Assembly: GCF_006715635.1 (NCBI RefSeq)
Contig: NZ_VFNP01000001.1
Span: 1,860,001 to 1,924,000, forward strand
Source of the DNA: Streptomyces sp. SLBN-118
GTDB lineage: Bacteria; Actinomycetota; Actinomycetes; Streptomycetales; Streptomycetaceae
Direction of reading: 5' to 3'
DNA: 64,000 bases
Part shown: one piece after another, positions 53,530 through 62,044 of the stretch
Layout of the letters: each line of letters starts with the position of its first letter
Position numbering within the stretch: the stretch's first letter is position 1
The notes under the pieces: generated by a model
What the model saw: the letters and a program-made list of their open reading frames with translations, nothing else
Told to the model about the DNA's origin: nothing
Database searches by the model: none
Position numbers and translations under genes: made by a program

Positions 53530-53548
53530 TCTCGGCGACTGGCGTGAG

Positions 53549-53582
53549 GGGGCTGTCCGTTCCGGGGGAGACGGACAGCCCC
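53549..53582 (+). terminator. Intra-operon hairpin between modA and modBC
   Basis: GGGGCTGTCCGT, a ten-base loop and ACGGACAGCCCC make a perfect 12-bp stem 20 bases after the modA stop. Such a hairpin can terminate most transcripts or protect the modA mRNA, giving excess binding protein over permease, a common pattern in ABC import operons. Confidence 0.75.
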
Positions 53583-53619
53583 TTCCCTCATCCATCACCA
53601 CGAAGCCCAGGGATCCCCG

Positions 53620-55560
53620 ATGAAACGAATCCGCAGTCGCGCACCGGGCCCCGGCACGCCGATCGCCCTGGCGATCCCCGCGCTGCTCGCCATCGCGTTT
53701 CTGATGCTGCCCCTCATCGGGATCCTCGTCCGCACCCAGTGGGGCGAACTCGCGGACCATCTCACCACTCCGGGCACCACCGAGGCGCTGCGGCTGTCGC
53801 TGCTCGTCTCCCTCTGGGCTCTCGGGCTGTCCGTGGTCCTCGGCGTGCCGCTGGCGTGGCTGCTGGCACGTGTGCCGTTCCCGGGGAAGTCGCTCGTCCG
53901 GTCCCTCGTCCTGCTGCCCATGGTGCTGCCGCCCACGGTCGGCGGTGTCGCCCTGCTGCTCGCCTTCGGCCGCCGTGGACTGCTCGGCCCCTGGCTGGAG
54001 AGCACCTTCGGCATCACCCTGCCCTTCCACACATCCGGCGCGGTTGTCGCCGCTACGTTCGTGGCAATGCCGTTCCTCGTCATCAGCCTCGAAGGGGCAC
54101 TGGGCGGGCTGCGTCCGAGGTACGAGGAGACTGCCGCGTCCCTCGGGGCCTCGCCGGTGCGGGTGTTCTTCACGGTCACGATGCCCATGGTCGCCCCCGG
54201 TCTCATCGCGGGAGCCGCCCTCACCTGGGCTCGGGCGCTGGGCGAGTTCGGCGCCACCATCACCTTCGCCGGCAACCTCCCCGGCACCACGCAGACGTTG
54301 CCTCTGAAGGTGTACCTGCTGCTCCAGGACGAGCCGGAGGCAGCGACATCGGTCTCTCTGCTGCTGCTAGCCATCGCGATGCTCGTACTCGTCGCGCTGC
54401 GCGGCCGCTGGGCCGGAACGCCCGCCGCCCGCAGGCACGTACCCGGACCCCCGGTGGACGAAGCCGAACCGGGTGTGGCCCCGGTCCCCGAGCCCGCCGA
54501 CGAACAGCGCGCGGCTCCGCAGGAACTCTGGCCCCTGCACACCGAGGTCACCGGCTTCAACCGGCTCACCCTGGACGCCGAACCCGGCACCACCATCGCC
54601 GTCGTCGGCCCCAACGGCGCCGGAAAGACCACCCTGCTGCGCGCCCTCCTCGGCCTCACCCCACGCGCCCACGCCGAACTCCGGCTCGGCGGCACCGACG
54701 TCACCGCACTCCCCCCGCACCGCAGGGGCGTGGCCTGGGTCCCGCAGGACGGTGCCCTGTTCCCGCACATGAGCGCGCTGGCCAACACCGCCTACGGACT
54801 GCGCGCTCACGACGTCCCGTGCGCCGAGGCACGTCGCAGCGCCCAGGAGTGGCTCGACCGGCTCGGTGTCGGCCATCTCGCCCATCGCAAGCCGGCTCAG
54901 CTCTCCGGTGGTCAGGCCCAGCGTGTCGCGCTCGCCCGGGCCCTGGCCGCACGCCCCAGACTCCTCCTGCTCGACGAGCCGCTTGCCGCCCTCGACCAGA
55001 CCACGCGCGCCCACGTCCGGCACACCCTGCGCCGTCATCTCGACGGTTTCGGCGGCGTCTGCCTGATCGTCACCCACGACCCCGTCGAAGCCGTCGCGCT
55101 CGCCGACCGGGTCCTCGTCCTCGACGACGGACGTGCCCTGCAGGACGCACCGCCCACCGAGGTCACTCGCCACCCCCGCTCCCCCTGGGTCGCCCGCATG
55201 CTCGGCCGCAACGCCTGGCCCGGCACCGCAACCGCCGAAGGCATCCAACTCACCGGCGGCGGCACGCTCGTCGTGGCGGACCCGCTCCCGGCCGGCATCG
55301 GCGCCCTCGCGATCATCGCTCCCGAAGCCGTCGCGGTGCACCGTGACAAGCCCAGCGGCAGCCCTCGCAACGTGTGGCCCGGCACCGTACGGGAGATCAC
55401 CACCAGCGGGAGCCGGCTACGTGTCCTCATCACGTCGCAGCAGGCGCCGGACCTCGTCGCCGAGATCACCCCGCAGGCCGCCGCCGAACTCGGCCTCGCC
55501 GAGGGCACGCCCGTCTGGACCAGCGTCAAAGCGACTGAAGCAACCGTCGTGGCGCTCTGA
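53620..55560 (+). CDS. modBC: Fused molybdate ABC permease and ATPase (ModB-ModC)
   Basis: In this 646-residue fusion, residues 1-265 form the ModB permease with six or so membrane helices and the EAA loop (EETAASLGASPVRVFFTVTMPMVAPGLIAGAALTWARALGEFGATITFAG). A proline-rich linker (about 270-310) leads to the ModC ATPase: Walker A GPNGAGKT (330-337), signature LSGGQ (428-432), Walker B LLLLDEP and an H-loop (TVTHDP-like IVTHDPVEAVALAD). The C-terminus (about 560-646) is a TOBE domain with WPGTVREITTSGSRLRVLI, for molybdate binding. Fusion of the two subunits is common in actinomycetes. It supplies molybdenum for the nitrate reductase encoded convergently at 55647-59729. Confidence 0.95.
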   Translation: MKRIRSRAPGPGTPIALAIPALLAIAFLMLPLIGILVRTQWGELADHLTTPGTTEALRLSLLVSLWALGLSVVLGVPLAWLLARVPFPGKSLVRSLVLLPMVLPPTVGGVALLLAFGRRGLLGPWLESTFGITLPFHTSGAVVAATFVAMPFLVISLEGALGGLRPRYEETAASLGASPVRVFFTVTMPMVAPGLIAGAALTWARALGEFGATITFAGNLPGTTQTLPLKVYLLLQDEPEAATSVSLLLLAIAMLVLVALRGRWAGTPAARRHVPGPPVDEAEPGVAPVPEPADEQRAAPQELWPLHTEVTGFNRLTLDAEPGTTIAVVGPNGAGKTTLLRALLGLTPRAHAELRLGGTDVTALPPHRRGVAWVPQDGALFPHMSALANTAYGLRAHDVPCAEARRSAQEWLDRLGVGHLAHRKPAQLSGGQAQRVALARALAARPRLLLLDEPLAALDQTTRAHVRHTLRRHLDGFGGVCLIVTHDPVEAVALADRVLVLDDGRALQDAPPTEVTRHPRSPWVARMLGRNAWPGTATAEGIQLTGGGTLVVADPLPAGIGALAIIAPEAVAVHRDKPSGSPRNVWPGTVREITTSGSRLRVLITSQQAPDLVAEITPQAAAELGLAEGTPVWTSVKATEATVVAL

Positions 55561-55646
55561 GCCGATCACGCCGCACGCGAACCGGGCGGACGACGGCCAG
55601 ATGCCCCGGCGGGAACCGGCGCCCGCTCCTGCTCGACCGGCGCGGA

Positions 55647-58600
55647 TCAGTACACGTCGCGGACATACCGCTTGTCGGCGGCGAGCTGCTTGACGTACAG
55701 AGCCGCCGCGTCCGGATCGAGACCACCGTGGGCGACGGCGATGTCGCGCAGCGCCTGGTCGACGTCCTTGGCCATCCTCGCGGCATCGCCGCAGACGTAG
55801 AAGTGTGCGCCGCCCTGGAGCCATGACCAGAGCTGCGGACCGTGTTCGCGCATCCGGTCCTGGACGTAGATCTTGGCGCGCTGATCGCGCGAGAAAGCGG
55901 TGTCGAGGCGGGTGAGTATGCCGTCGGCGAGGAAGGCGGTCAGCTCGTCCTCGTAGTAGAAGTCGGTGGCGCGGTGCTGTTCGCCGAAGAAGAGCCAGTT
56001 GGGGCCTCGGTGGCCACGGGCCCGGCGTTCCTCGAGGAAGCCGATGAAGGGAGCCACTCCGGTCCCGGGGCCGACCATCACCGTGGGGGTGTCGGCATCG
56101 GCGGGAGGCCGGAAGTGCGGGGAGCGCTGGACGAAGACCGGCACCGGGGTGTCAGCGGCGGCGTCGGCGAGGAACGGCGAGCACACGCCCTTGCGGGGGC
56201 GGCCGTTCAGGCTCTCGTACCGGACCACGGAGACGGTCAGCGACACCTGGTGGGGGTCGGTGAGCGGGCTGGACGATATGGAATACAGGCGGGGTAGCAG
56301 GCGGGTGAGGACGCCGGTCCACTCCTGCGGGGTGGCACGGACGGGGTGTTCGGTGATGACGTCGACGGCTTGGCGGCCCCAGGACCACTGGGCGAGTTCG
56401 CCTCTGTTGTCGGGGCGCAGCAGCTTCTTCAGCTCACGGTCGCCGGTGCGCTCGGTGACGAAGCCCAGCAGGGCGGGGCTGAGCTTGGTGATGTCCAGGT
56501 GCCGGCGCAAGGCGTCGGTCAGGGAGACTTCGCCGATACCGGCGATGTCGACGGCGGCGGCAGGGTCAAGACCGGTGACGGCCAGCCATTCGGTGACGAG
56601 ATCAGGGCAGTTGACGGGGTGCACGCCGAGAGCGTCACCGGCCTCGTAGGCGAGCGGAGTCCCGCTTTCCGAGATGTCGAAGGTGAACCGGCGGACCTCC
56701 TTGCCCGCTCCGGGGAGGCTGAGGAGCCGATTGCCGGTCAGCCGGGCAGCGACGGGGGCCGGCTTGGCGCTGCGGACGGGTGCGGCAGGCGGGGCGGCAG
56801 CGGGGCCGGTCCCCGGCTGTGCGGTGAGGTTGGTGAGGATCCGGTCGAGCCATGCCTGGGCCGAGGGCTCGTAGTCGGGTTCGCAGTCGGTGCGCGGGAG
56901 CAGGCGTACGGCCCCCAGCTCGTCCAGCCGCTGGTCCAGGCGGCGTCCGTGACCGCAGAAGTCGTCGTACGAGGAGTCTCCGAAGGCCAGGATCGCGTAC
57001 CGCCTGCCGTCCATGCGCGGTGTGTCGGCAGCTGTCAGGGCGTCCCAGAACCCGGATCCGTTGTCGGGTGCGTCGCCGTCACCGAAGGTGCTGGTGATCA
57101 ACAGCAGGTCGGCGGCGGGAGGGAGGGACCCGGGGTCCGTGTCGTCCATGCCGATGAGCGCGGCACGGTGTCCGGTTGCGGTCAGCCGGTCGGCGGTGGC
57201 CGCCGCGAACTCCTCGGCATTGCCGGTCTGCGAGGCCCACAGCACGATCACCTCACGGCCCTGGGAAGTGGCTTGCCCCGTCGGCTCTTCGGTCTGCGGG
57301 GCACGCGAGTACATGCCGGCGAGAACGCCGTTCACCCACCGCGCGTGCTCCTTGCTGAACGGCGAACCGGCCGGCAGCACGGGAACGCCGGGCGCGCCTG
57401 ATCCCAGTCCGGCCAGGAAGCCGACCAGGTACTGGCGTTCGTGCTCGGCGAGCACAGGCGGTGGCGTGCTCTCAAGCCCGAAGACCGAGGCCGCGCCGGG
57501 CTGGACGGTGGTCGGCACGATCACCGCCGGCTCCGCGACCGGGATGTCGGGGGTCGACGGAGTCACGGCTGCCGGTGCGGCCACCTTCGCCAGTGTCACC
57601 GCGCACACCTTGAACTCGGGCTGGAAGGAGATCGGATCGAAGGCGTCGCTGGTCACCGCATTGATACTCAGGTACTCCCCGAAGAGGTCATTCCAGTGGA
57701 ACGGCGCGAAGCAGCACCCCGGCCGCACCCGGTCGGTCACCACGGCCGGCAGCACGGCCCGGCCGCGCCGGGACGCGATCTCGACCGAGTCGCCCTCCAC
57801 GATCCCCAGCCGTCCGGCGTCCTCGGGGTGGAGCTCGACGAACGGCGTCGGGTTGAGCTTGTTGAGCTTGGCGACCTTTCCGGTCTTGGTGAGGGTGTGC
57901 CATTGGTGCTGGAGCCGCCCGGTGTTGAGGACGAACGGGTAGTCGTCGTCGGGCATTTCGGCGGCCGGAATGTGCGGGCGGGCGAAGAAGACCGCGCGGC
58001 CGCTCGCCGTCGGGAACACGGGACCGCCGTCCTTTGCCAGGTAGCGGATGGGGTTGCGGTCGGGGCCTTCGGCACTCGCGGCGGGCCACTGCACCGATGT
58101 GGTGCGCAGCCGTTGGTAGGTCACTCCCCGCAGGTCGTACCCGGTCTTCGGGTTCGCGGCGCGCTTGATCTCCTCGAAGATCTCCTCGGCACTGTCGTAG
58201 GAGAAGGCACGTTCGTAACCCATGGCGCAGGCGATACGCGCGATGATCCGCCAGTCCGCCATCGCCTCCCCCGGCGGGTCCAGGGCCGGCTGTGCAAGGG
58301 TGAGGTTGCGTTCGCTGTTGATCAGCACGCCCTCGGTCTCGGCCCACAGAGCCCCGGGCAGCACGACGTCGGCGTAGGCGTTGGTCTCGGTCTCGGCGAA
58401 CACGTCCTGAGTGATGACGAGTTCGGCCCGCTCCAGCCCTTCGATGACGGTCCTGCGGTTGGCGACCGAGGCGACGGGATTGGTGCAGATGATCCAGCAG
58501 GCTCTGATGTCGCCGTCGGCCATTCGCTGGAACATTTCGACGGTGCCCTTGCCGGATCCGTCCTTGCGCAGCGTGCCGGGCTCGATGTTCCACAGCTCCT

Positions 58601-59729
58601 CGACGAAGGCACGGTCCTCGTCGACCAGCACCGACCGCTGTCCGGGCAGCCCGGGGCCCATGTAGCCCATCTCGCGACCGCCCATGGCGTTGGGCTGGCC
58701 GGTGAGCGAGAACGGGCCGCTGCCCGGGCGGCATATCGCGCCGGTCGCCAGGTGCAGATTGATCAGGGCGTTGGTGTTCCAGGTGCCATGGGTGGACTGG
58801 TTGAGCCCCATGGTCCAGCAGCTCGTCCACTCCCCCGCGGTGCCGATCCACTCCGCCGCCGAGCGGATGTCGGCCTCTGGGATGCCGGTGATCTCGGCGA
58901 CGGTCGCGGGCGGGTAGTCGGCGAGGAATTCCGGCATCGCCTCCCAGCCTTCGGTGCGCTCCGCGATGAAGCCGGCGTCCGTGTGCCCGTTCTCGTGCAG
59001 GAGGTGCAGGAGGCCGTTGAGCAGAGCCAGGTCGGTTCCCGGTTTGATCTGCAGGAAGAGGTCCGCCTTGTCGGCGGTGGCGGTGCGCCGGGGGTCGACG
59101 ACGATCAGCTTGGCTCCCGCCTTCACCCGCTCCATCAGCCGCAGGAAGAGGACCGGGTGGCAGTCGGCCATGTTCGAGCCGATGACGAAGAAGACATCCG
59201 CAAGCTCGAAGTCCTGATAGGAGCCGGGCGGGCCGTCGGCGCCGAGGGAGAGCTTGTAGCCGCTGCCGGCACTGGCCATGCACAGTCGGGAGTTGGACTC
59301 GATCTGGTTGGTGCGGACAAAGCCCTTGGCCAGCTTGTTCGCCAGGTACTGGGCCTCCAGGCTCATCTGCCCGGACACATAAAGAGCGAAGGCGTCGGGC
59401 CCGTGCTCGTCGATGATGGTCCGCAGCCTCTGCGCCGTGCTGGTGATCGCCTCGTCCACACCGGCGGGTATCGGCTCGGCCCCGCGCTCGGTGCGCACGA
59501 GTGCGGTGGTCAGCCGGCCGGGGGCAGCGAGCATGTCGGCCGTTGTCGCGCCCTTGGTGCACAGCCGGCCGAACCCGGCCGGGTGTGCCTTGTCGCCCGA
59601 CGCCTTGAGCACCTTGCGGCGGCCGTCCGGGCCCGACCCAATGTCGAGAACCATCCCGCAGCCCACACCGCAGTACGAGCAGACCGTCCGAACCTGGGCG
59701 CAACCGGTCTGCGACTCCTGTGTGGTCAC
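55647..59729 (-). CDS. Fused nitrate reductase/sulfite reductase flavoprotein (assimilatory)
   Basis: The 1360-residue enzyme fuses an N-terminal molybdopterin oxidoreductase (about 1-770) with a [4Fe-4S] site of CSYCGVGC (C17, C20, C24, C57 in CTKG) and MGD-binding motifs (RMCMASAGSGYK-type, NTGRLQHQWHTLTKTGK) to a C-terminal CPR-like electron input. The input comprises a flavodoxin domain (from about 825: VIVLWASQTGNAEEF), an FAD domain (RLYSISSSP) and an NADP domain (GPGTGVAPFIGFLEER to the C-terminal VRDVY). Electrons flow from NADPH through FAD/FMN to the Mo centre, which reduces nitrate to nitrite. The GTG start at 59729 (MTTQESQTG) follows GAGG. It depends on molybdenum from the adjacent modABC genes. 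No nitrite reductase is in the window. Confidence 0.93.
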   Translation of the reverse strand: MTTQESQTGCAQVRTVCSYCGVGCGMVLDIGSGPDGRRKVLKASGDKAHPAGFGRLCTKGATTADMLAAPGRLTTALVRTERGAEPIPAGVDEAITSTAQRLRTIIDEHGPDAFALYVSGQMSLEAQYLANKLAKGFVRTNQIESNSRLCMASAGSGYKLSLGADGPPGSYQDFELADVFFVIGSNMADCHPVLFLRLMERVKAGAKLIVVDPRRTATADKADLFLQIKPGTDLALLNGLLHLLHENGHTDAGFIAERTEGWEAMPEFLADYPPATVAEITGIPEADIRSAAEWIGTAGEWTSCWTMGLNQSTHGTWNTNALINLHLATGAICRPGSGPFSLTGQPNAMGGREMGYMGPGLPGQRSVLVDEDRAFVEELWNIEPGTLRKDGSGKGTVEMFQRMADGDIRACWIICTNPVASVANRRTVIEGLERAELVITQDVFAETETNAYADVVLPGALWAETEGVLINSERNLTLAQPALDPPGEAMADWRIIARIACAMGYERAFSYDSAEEIFEEIKRAANPKTGYDLRGVTYQRLRTTSVQWPAASAEGPDRNPIRYLAKDGGPVFPTASGRAVFFARPHIPAAEMPDDDYPFVLNTGRLQHQWHTLTKTGKVAKLNKLNPTPFVELHPEDAGRLGIVEGDSVEIASRRGRAVLPAVVTDRVRPGCCFAPFHWNDLFGEYLSINAVTSDAFDPISFQPEFKVCAVTLAKVAAPAAVTPSTPDIPVAEPAVIVPTTVQPGAASVFGLESTPPPVLAEHERQYLVGFLAGLGSGAPGVPVLPAGSPFSKEHARWVNGVLAGMYSRAPQTEEPTGQATSQGREVIVLWASQTGNAEEFAAATADRLTATGHRAALIGMDDTDPGSLPPAADLLLITSTFGDGDAPDNGSGFWDALTAADTPRMDGRRYAILAFGDSSYDDFCGHGRRLDQRLDELGAVRLLPRTDCEPDYEPSAQAWLDRILTNLTAQPGTGPAAAPPAAPVRSAKPAPVAARLTGNRLLSLPGAGKEVRRFTFDISESGTPLAYEAGDALGVHPVNCPDLVTEWLAVTGLDPAAAVDIAGIGEVSLTDALRRHLDITKLSPALLGFVTERTGDRELKKLLRPDNRGELAQWSWGRQAVDVITEHPVRATPQEWTGVLTRLLPRLYSISSSPLTDPHQVSLTVSVVRYESLNGRPRKGVCSPFLADAAADTPVPVFVQRSPHFRPPADADTPTVMVGPGTGVAPFIGFLEERRARGHRGPNWLFFGEQHRATDFYYEDELTAFLADGILTRLDTAFSRDQRAKIYVQDRMREHGPQLWSWLQGGAHFYVCGDAARMAKDVDQALRDIAVAHGGLDPDAAALYVKQLAADKRYVRDVY

Positions 59730-59927
59730 CGGGTGGCCTCTCTGTGGATCGGATCGTGCCCCGACGGTACGAAACGCCCATTACGCCGGTGTGACCTCGG
59801 CCGATCATGGACGGTAACGCCCGTCACACACGCGCAGGGCCAGCACTGTGAGATCGAGCAGAATCCCGCATGTGCCGCGCCGCGTACCACCGTGGCGGCC
59901 CGTCGTCGAGTGCGGGCGGCGCATGGC

Positions 59928-60596
59928 TCAAACGGCGGCGCCGATGGCCACCGGCAGATGGGCCAGGCGCCACTCGAGCATCCCGTCAGCCAGCCGTACC
60001 GCTTGCCGGCCGCGGGCGCTGAGCATCCGTACGGCGTCGTGGGCAAGGACGCAGTACTCGCCGCGGCAATAGGCGACGACCTCGATGTCGGTGGGCAACT
60101 CCGCAATCCGGTCGGCGAGTTCTCCCACCGGGATGGAGAGGGCGCCGGGAATGTGGCCGGCCGCGTACTCCTCGGCCGGGCGGACGTCGAGGACGACGAT
60201 CTCGCCCGCCCGGGCGCGCTCCAGCAGTTCCTCGCGTCCCACCCCTTCTGCCTCGCCGGTGCCGAGGTAGGCGGCGCGGGCAGTCTCGACGCCCGCCTGA
60301 TGGGTGTGGGCGACCTGGCGCAGCAGGGCACAGAGGGCGGCGACGTCCTCCCCGGCCAGTCGGTAGTGGATGCGTACGCCTTCGCGGCGGGTGGCGACCA
60401 GTCCGGCCTGCTTGAGGGTCTGCAGATGCGCGGACGCGGTGGTCAGGTTCAGACCGGCCGCCTTCGCCAGGGCGTCGACGGTGCGCTCGCCCTGCGCCAG
60501 CAGATCGAGCAGTTCCAGACGCTTTCCGCTGGCCAGAGCCTTACCGGTGTGAGCGAAGGCGTCGTACAGCGCCGACTTGCGGGTGGCATCTCCCAT
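59928..60596 (-). CDS. ArsR-family repressor fused to a rhodanese domain
   Basis: In this 222-residue protein, residues 10-80 are an ArsR winged helix (FAHTGKALASGKRLELLDLLAQGERTVDALAKAAGLNLTTASAHLQTLKQAGLVATRREGVRIHYRL). Residues 115-222 are a rhodanese domain with the catalytic loop CRGEYC (C177, second Cys C182). It looks like a persulfide- or polysulfide-sensing repressor in which sulfane sulfur loads the rhodanese cysteine and changes DNA binding; related ArsR sensors (BigR/SqrR) use Cys pairs in the HTH domain. ATG 60596 follows GGAGGATGCC. It diverges from the second MBL-rhodanese gene across a palindrome, and 198 bases separate it from the nitrate reductase downstream. Confidence 0.9.
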   Translation of the reverse strand: MGDATRKSALYDAFAHTGKALASGKRLELLDLLAQGERTVDALAKAAGLNLTTASAHLQTLKQAGLVATRREGVRIHYRLAGEDVAALCALLRQVAHTHQAGVETARAAYLGTGEAEGVGREELLERARAGEIVVLDVRPAEEYAAGHIPGALSIPVGELADRIAELPTDIEVVAYCRGEYCVLAHDAVRMLSARGRQAVRLADGMLEWRLAHLPVAIGAAV

Positions 60597-60605
60597 GGCA
60601 TCCTC

Positions 60606-60625
60606 CATAAATCCATGGAATATTG
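60606..60625. promoter_or_regulatory. AT-rich palindrome: likely operator of the ArsR-rhodanese repressor
   Basis: CATAAATCCATGGAATATTG is an imperfect 20-bp palindrome (14 of 20 positions symmetric, core TCCATGGA perfect) centred between the ArsR start at 60596 and the ATG 60683 of the MBL-rhodanese gene. ArsR-family operators are typically imperfect AT-rich palindromes of this size. It lies within 10 bases of the ArsR ribosome site and would repress both directions. Confidence 0.7.
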
Positions 60626-60682
60626 TATCTGTGTGCGAGTGCTGTGACCACTCAGCCACTGCCGCGACACCTGGAGGACCTC

Positions 60683-62044
60683 ATGGCTTTCGCCGACGAC
60701 CACCTGACACCCCTGGTCGATGAAGGCCTGGGCAACAGCAGCTATCTCCTCGACCTGGGCGACGGGCGGGCCCTGGCCGTGGATGCGAGCCGGGACCTGC
60801 GCGCCCTGCGTCGGGCCGCCGAGCGGCGAGGCCTGACGATCGCGTACGCCGCCGACACCCATCTGCACGCCGACTTCCTCACCGGCGCGCTCCAGCTCGC
60901 CGCCGATGACGGCGCGAGGGTGCTGGCCTCCGCATCAGGCCGTCGCGCCTTCCCGCACACTCCGCTCGCCGACGGCGACGAGACCGACCTGGGCGGCCTG
61001 ACACTGCGGGCGCTGGCCACGCCCGGGCACACCGACGAGCATCTGTCCTTCCTGCTGCTGGACGGTGCCCGTGAGTTGGGTGTGTTCACCGGCGGATCGC
61101 TGATCGTCGGCTCGGTCGCCCGCACCGATCTGCTCGGCGCCGGCCGTGCCGAGGAGCTGGCCCATGCGCAGTACCGCTCCCTCAAGCGCCTGGCCGAGCT
61201 GCCGGATGCGACAGCGGTGTGGCCGACTCATGGTGCGGGTTCCTTCTGCTCCGCCCCGCCCGGTGCCGATCGCACCACCACCATCGGCGCCCAGAAGCGA
61301 ACCAACGCGTTGCTCGTCGCGTCGGACGAGGACGATTTCGTACGGGAGCTGCTCGGAAGTCTCGGCTCCTATCCGGCGTACTTCGACCGCCTGGGCGAGA
61401 TCAACCGTCGCGGGCCCACGGTCATCGGCTCCCCCACGCTCGCGACGCTCCCCGTGGCCGAGGTCCGCACGCTGCTCGGCCAGGGCGCCCAACTCATCGA
61501 CGTGCGCCCCGCCGCGGACTTCGCCGACGGCCACATCCCCGGCGCGATCTCCATCCCGCTGAGGGCTCAGTTCGCCACCTGGCTGGGCTGGCTCCTGCCC
61601 GACGACACCCCACTCGTCTTCGTCGCGGGGCCGGAGCAGAACCTGGCCGACATCGCCTGGCAGGCCCTCAAGATCGGATACGAGCGCCTGGCCGGGCATC
61701 TCGACGGCGGCATGGCTGCCTGGACGGCCGAGGGCGGCCGGCAGGAAAGCATCGAACTGGTCACCGCCGACCGCATCGCGGACCGGCCGGTGCTGGACGT
61801 CCGGCAGACGGCCGAACACACCTCAGGTCATATCGCGGGCTCAGTCCACATCGAACTCGGCCGACTGATGGAATTCAGTGACCAGGCGCCTCGGAGCGCT
61901 GTCGTGGCATGCGGGCACGGCGAGCGCGCCATGACCGCTGCCAGCCTGCTGCAGCGCGCCGGCCACCAGGATCTCGCCGTCCTCGACGGCGGTCCTGCCG
62001 ACTGGTCCAAGGCCACCGGACGCCCGCTGGAGAAGACCGCGTGA
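60683..62044 (+). CDS. Second MBL-fold/double-rhodanese protein (persulfide dioxygenase-like)
   Basis: The 453-residue paralogue of the protein at 172-1536 has an MBL domain with THLHAD (H60, H62, D64), PGH (H116) and FTGGSL. Again Gly replaces the Asp that ligates iron in ETHE1. The two rhodanese modules lie at about 255-350 and 365-450; the second has the loop ACGHGER (C410), while the first lacks cysteine. It should process sulfane sulfur or persulfide, and is likely repressed by the divergently encoded ArsR-rhodanese. ATG 60683 follows CTGGAGGACC; an in-frame start at 60623 overlaps the operator. The MFS transporter GTG overlaps its stop (GTGA), so they form an operon. Confidence 0.92.
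   Translation: MAFADDHLTPLVDEGLGNSSYLLDLGDGRALAVDASRDLRALRRAAERRGLTIAYAADTHLHADFLTGALQLAADDGARVLASASGRRAFPHTPLADGDETDLGGLTLRALATPGHTDEHLSFLLLDGARELGVFTGGSLIVGSVARTDLLGAGRAEELAHAQYRSLKRLAELPDATAVWPTHGAGSFCSAPPGADRTTTIGAQKRTNALLVASDEDDFVRELLGSLGSYPAYFDRLGEINRRGPTVIGSPTLATLPVAEVRTLLGQGAQLIDVRPAADFADGHIPGAISIPLRAQFATWLGWLLPDDTPLVFVAGPEQNLADIAWQALKIGYERLAGHLDGGMAAWTAEGGRQESIELVTADRIADRPVLDVRQTAEHTSGHIAGSVHIELGRLMEFSDQAPRSAVVACGHGERAMTAASLLQRAGHQDLAVLDGGPADWSKATGRPLEKTA

Noticed and set aside
59730..59927. GlnR box upstream of the nitrate reductase
   Set aside because: GTNAC and GAAAC half-sites do not occur with the required six-base spacing in either strand.
57441..60647. Very long open frame (over 1000 codons) on the plus strand opposite the nitrate reductase
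   Set aside because: It is a GC-rich shadow of the minus-strand gene; its translation is low-complexity, with no domain, while the opposite strand has clear Mo-enzyme motifs.
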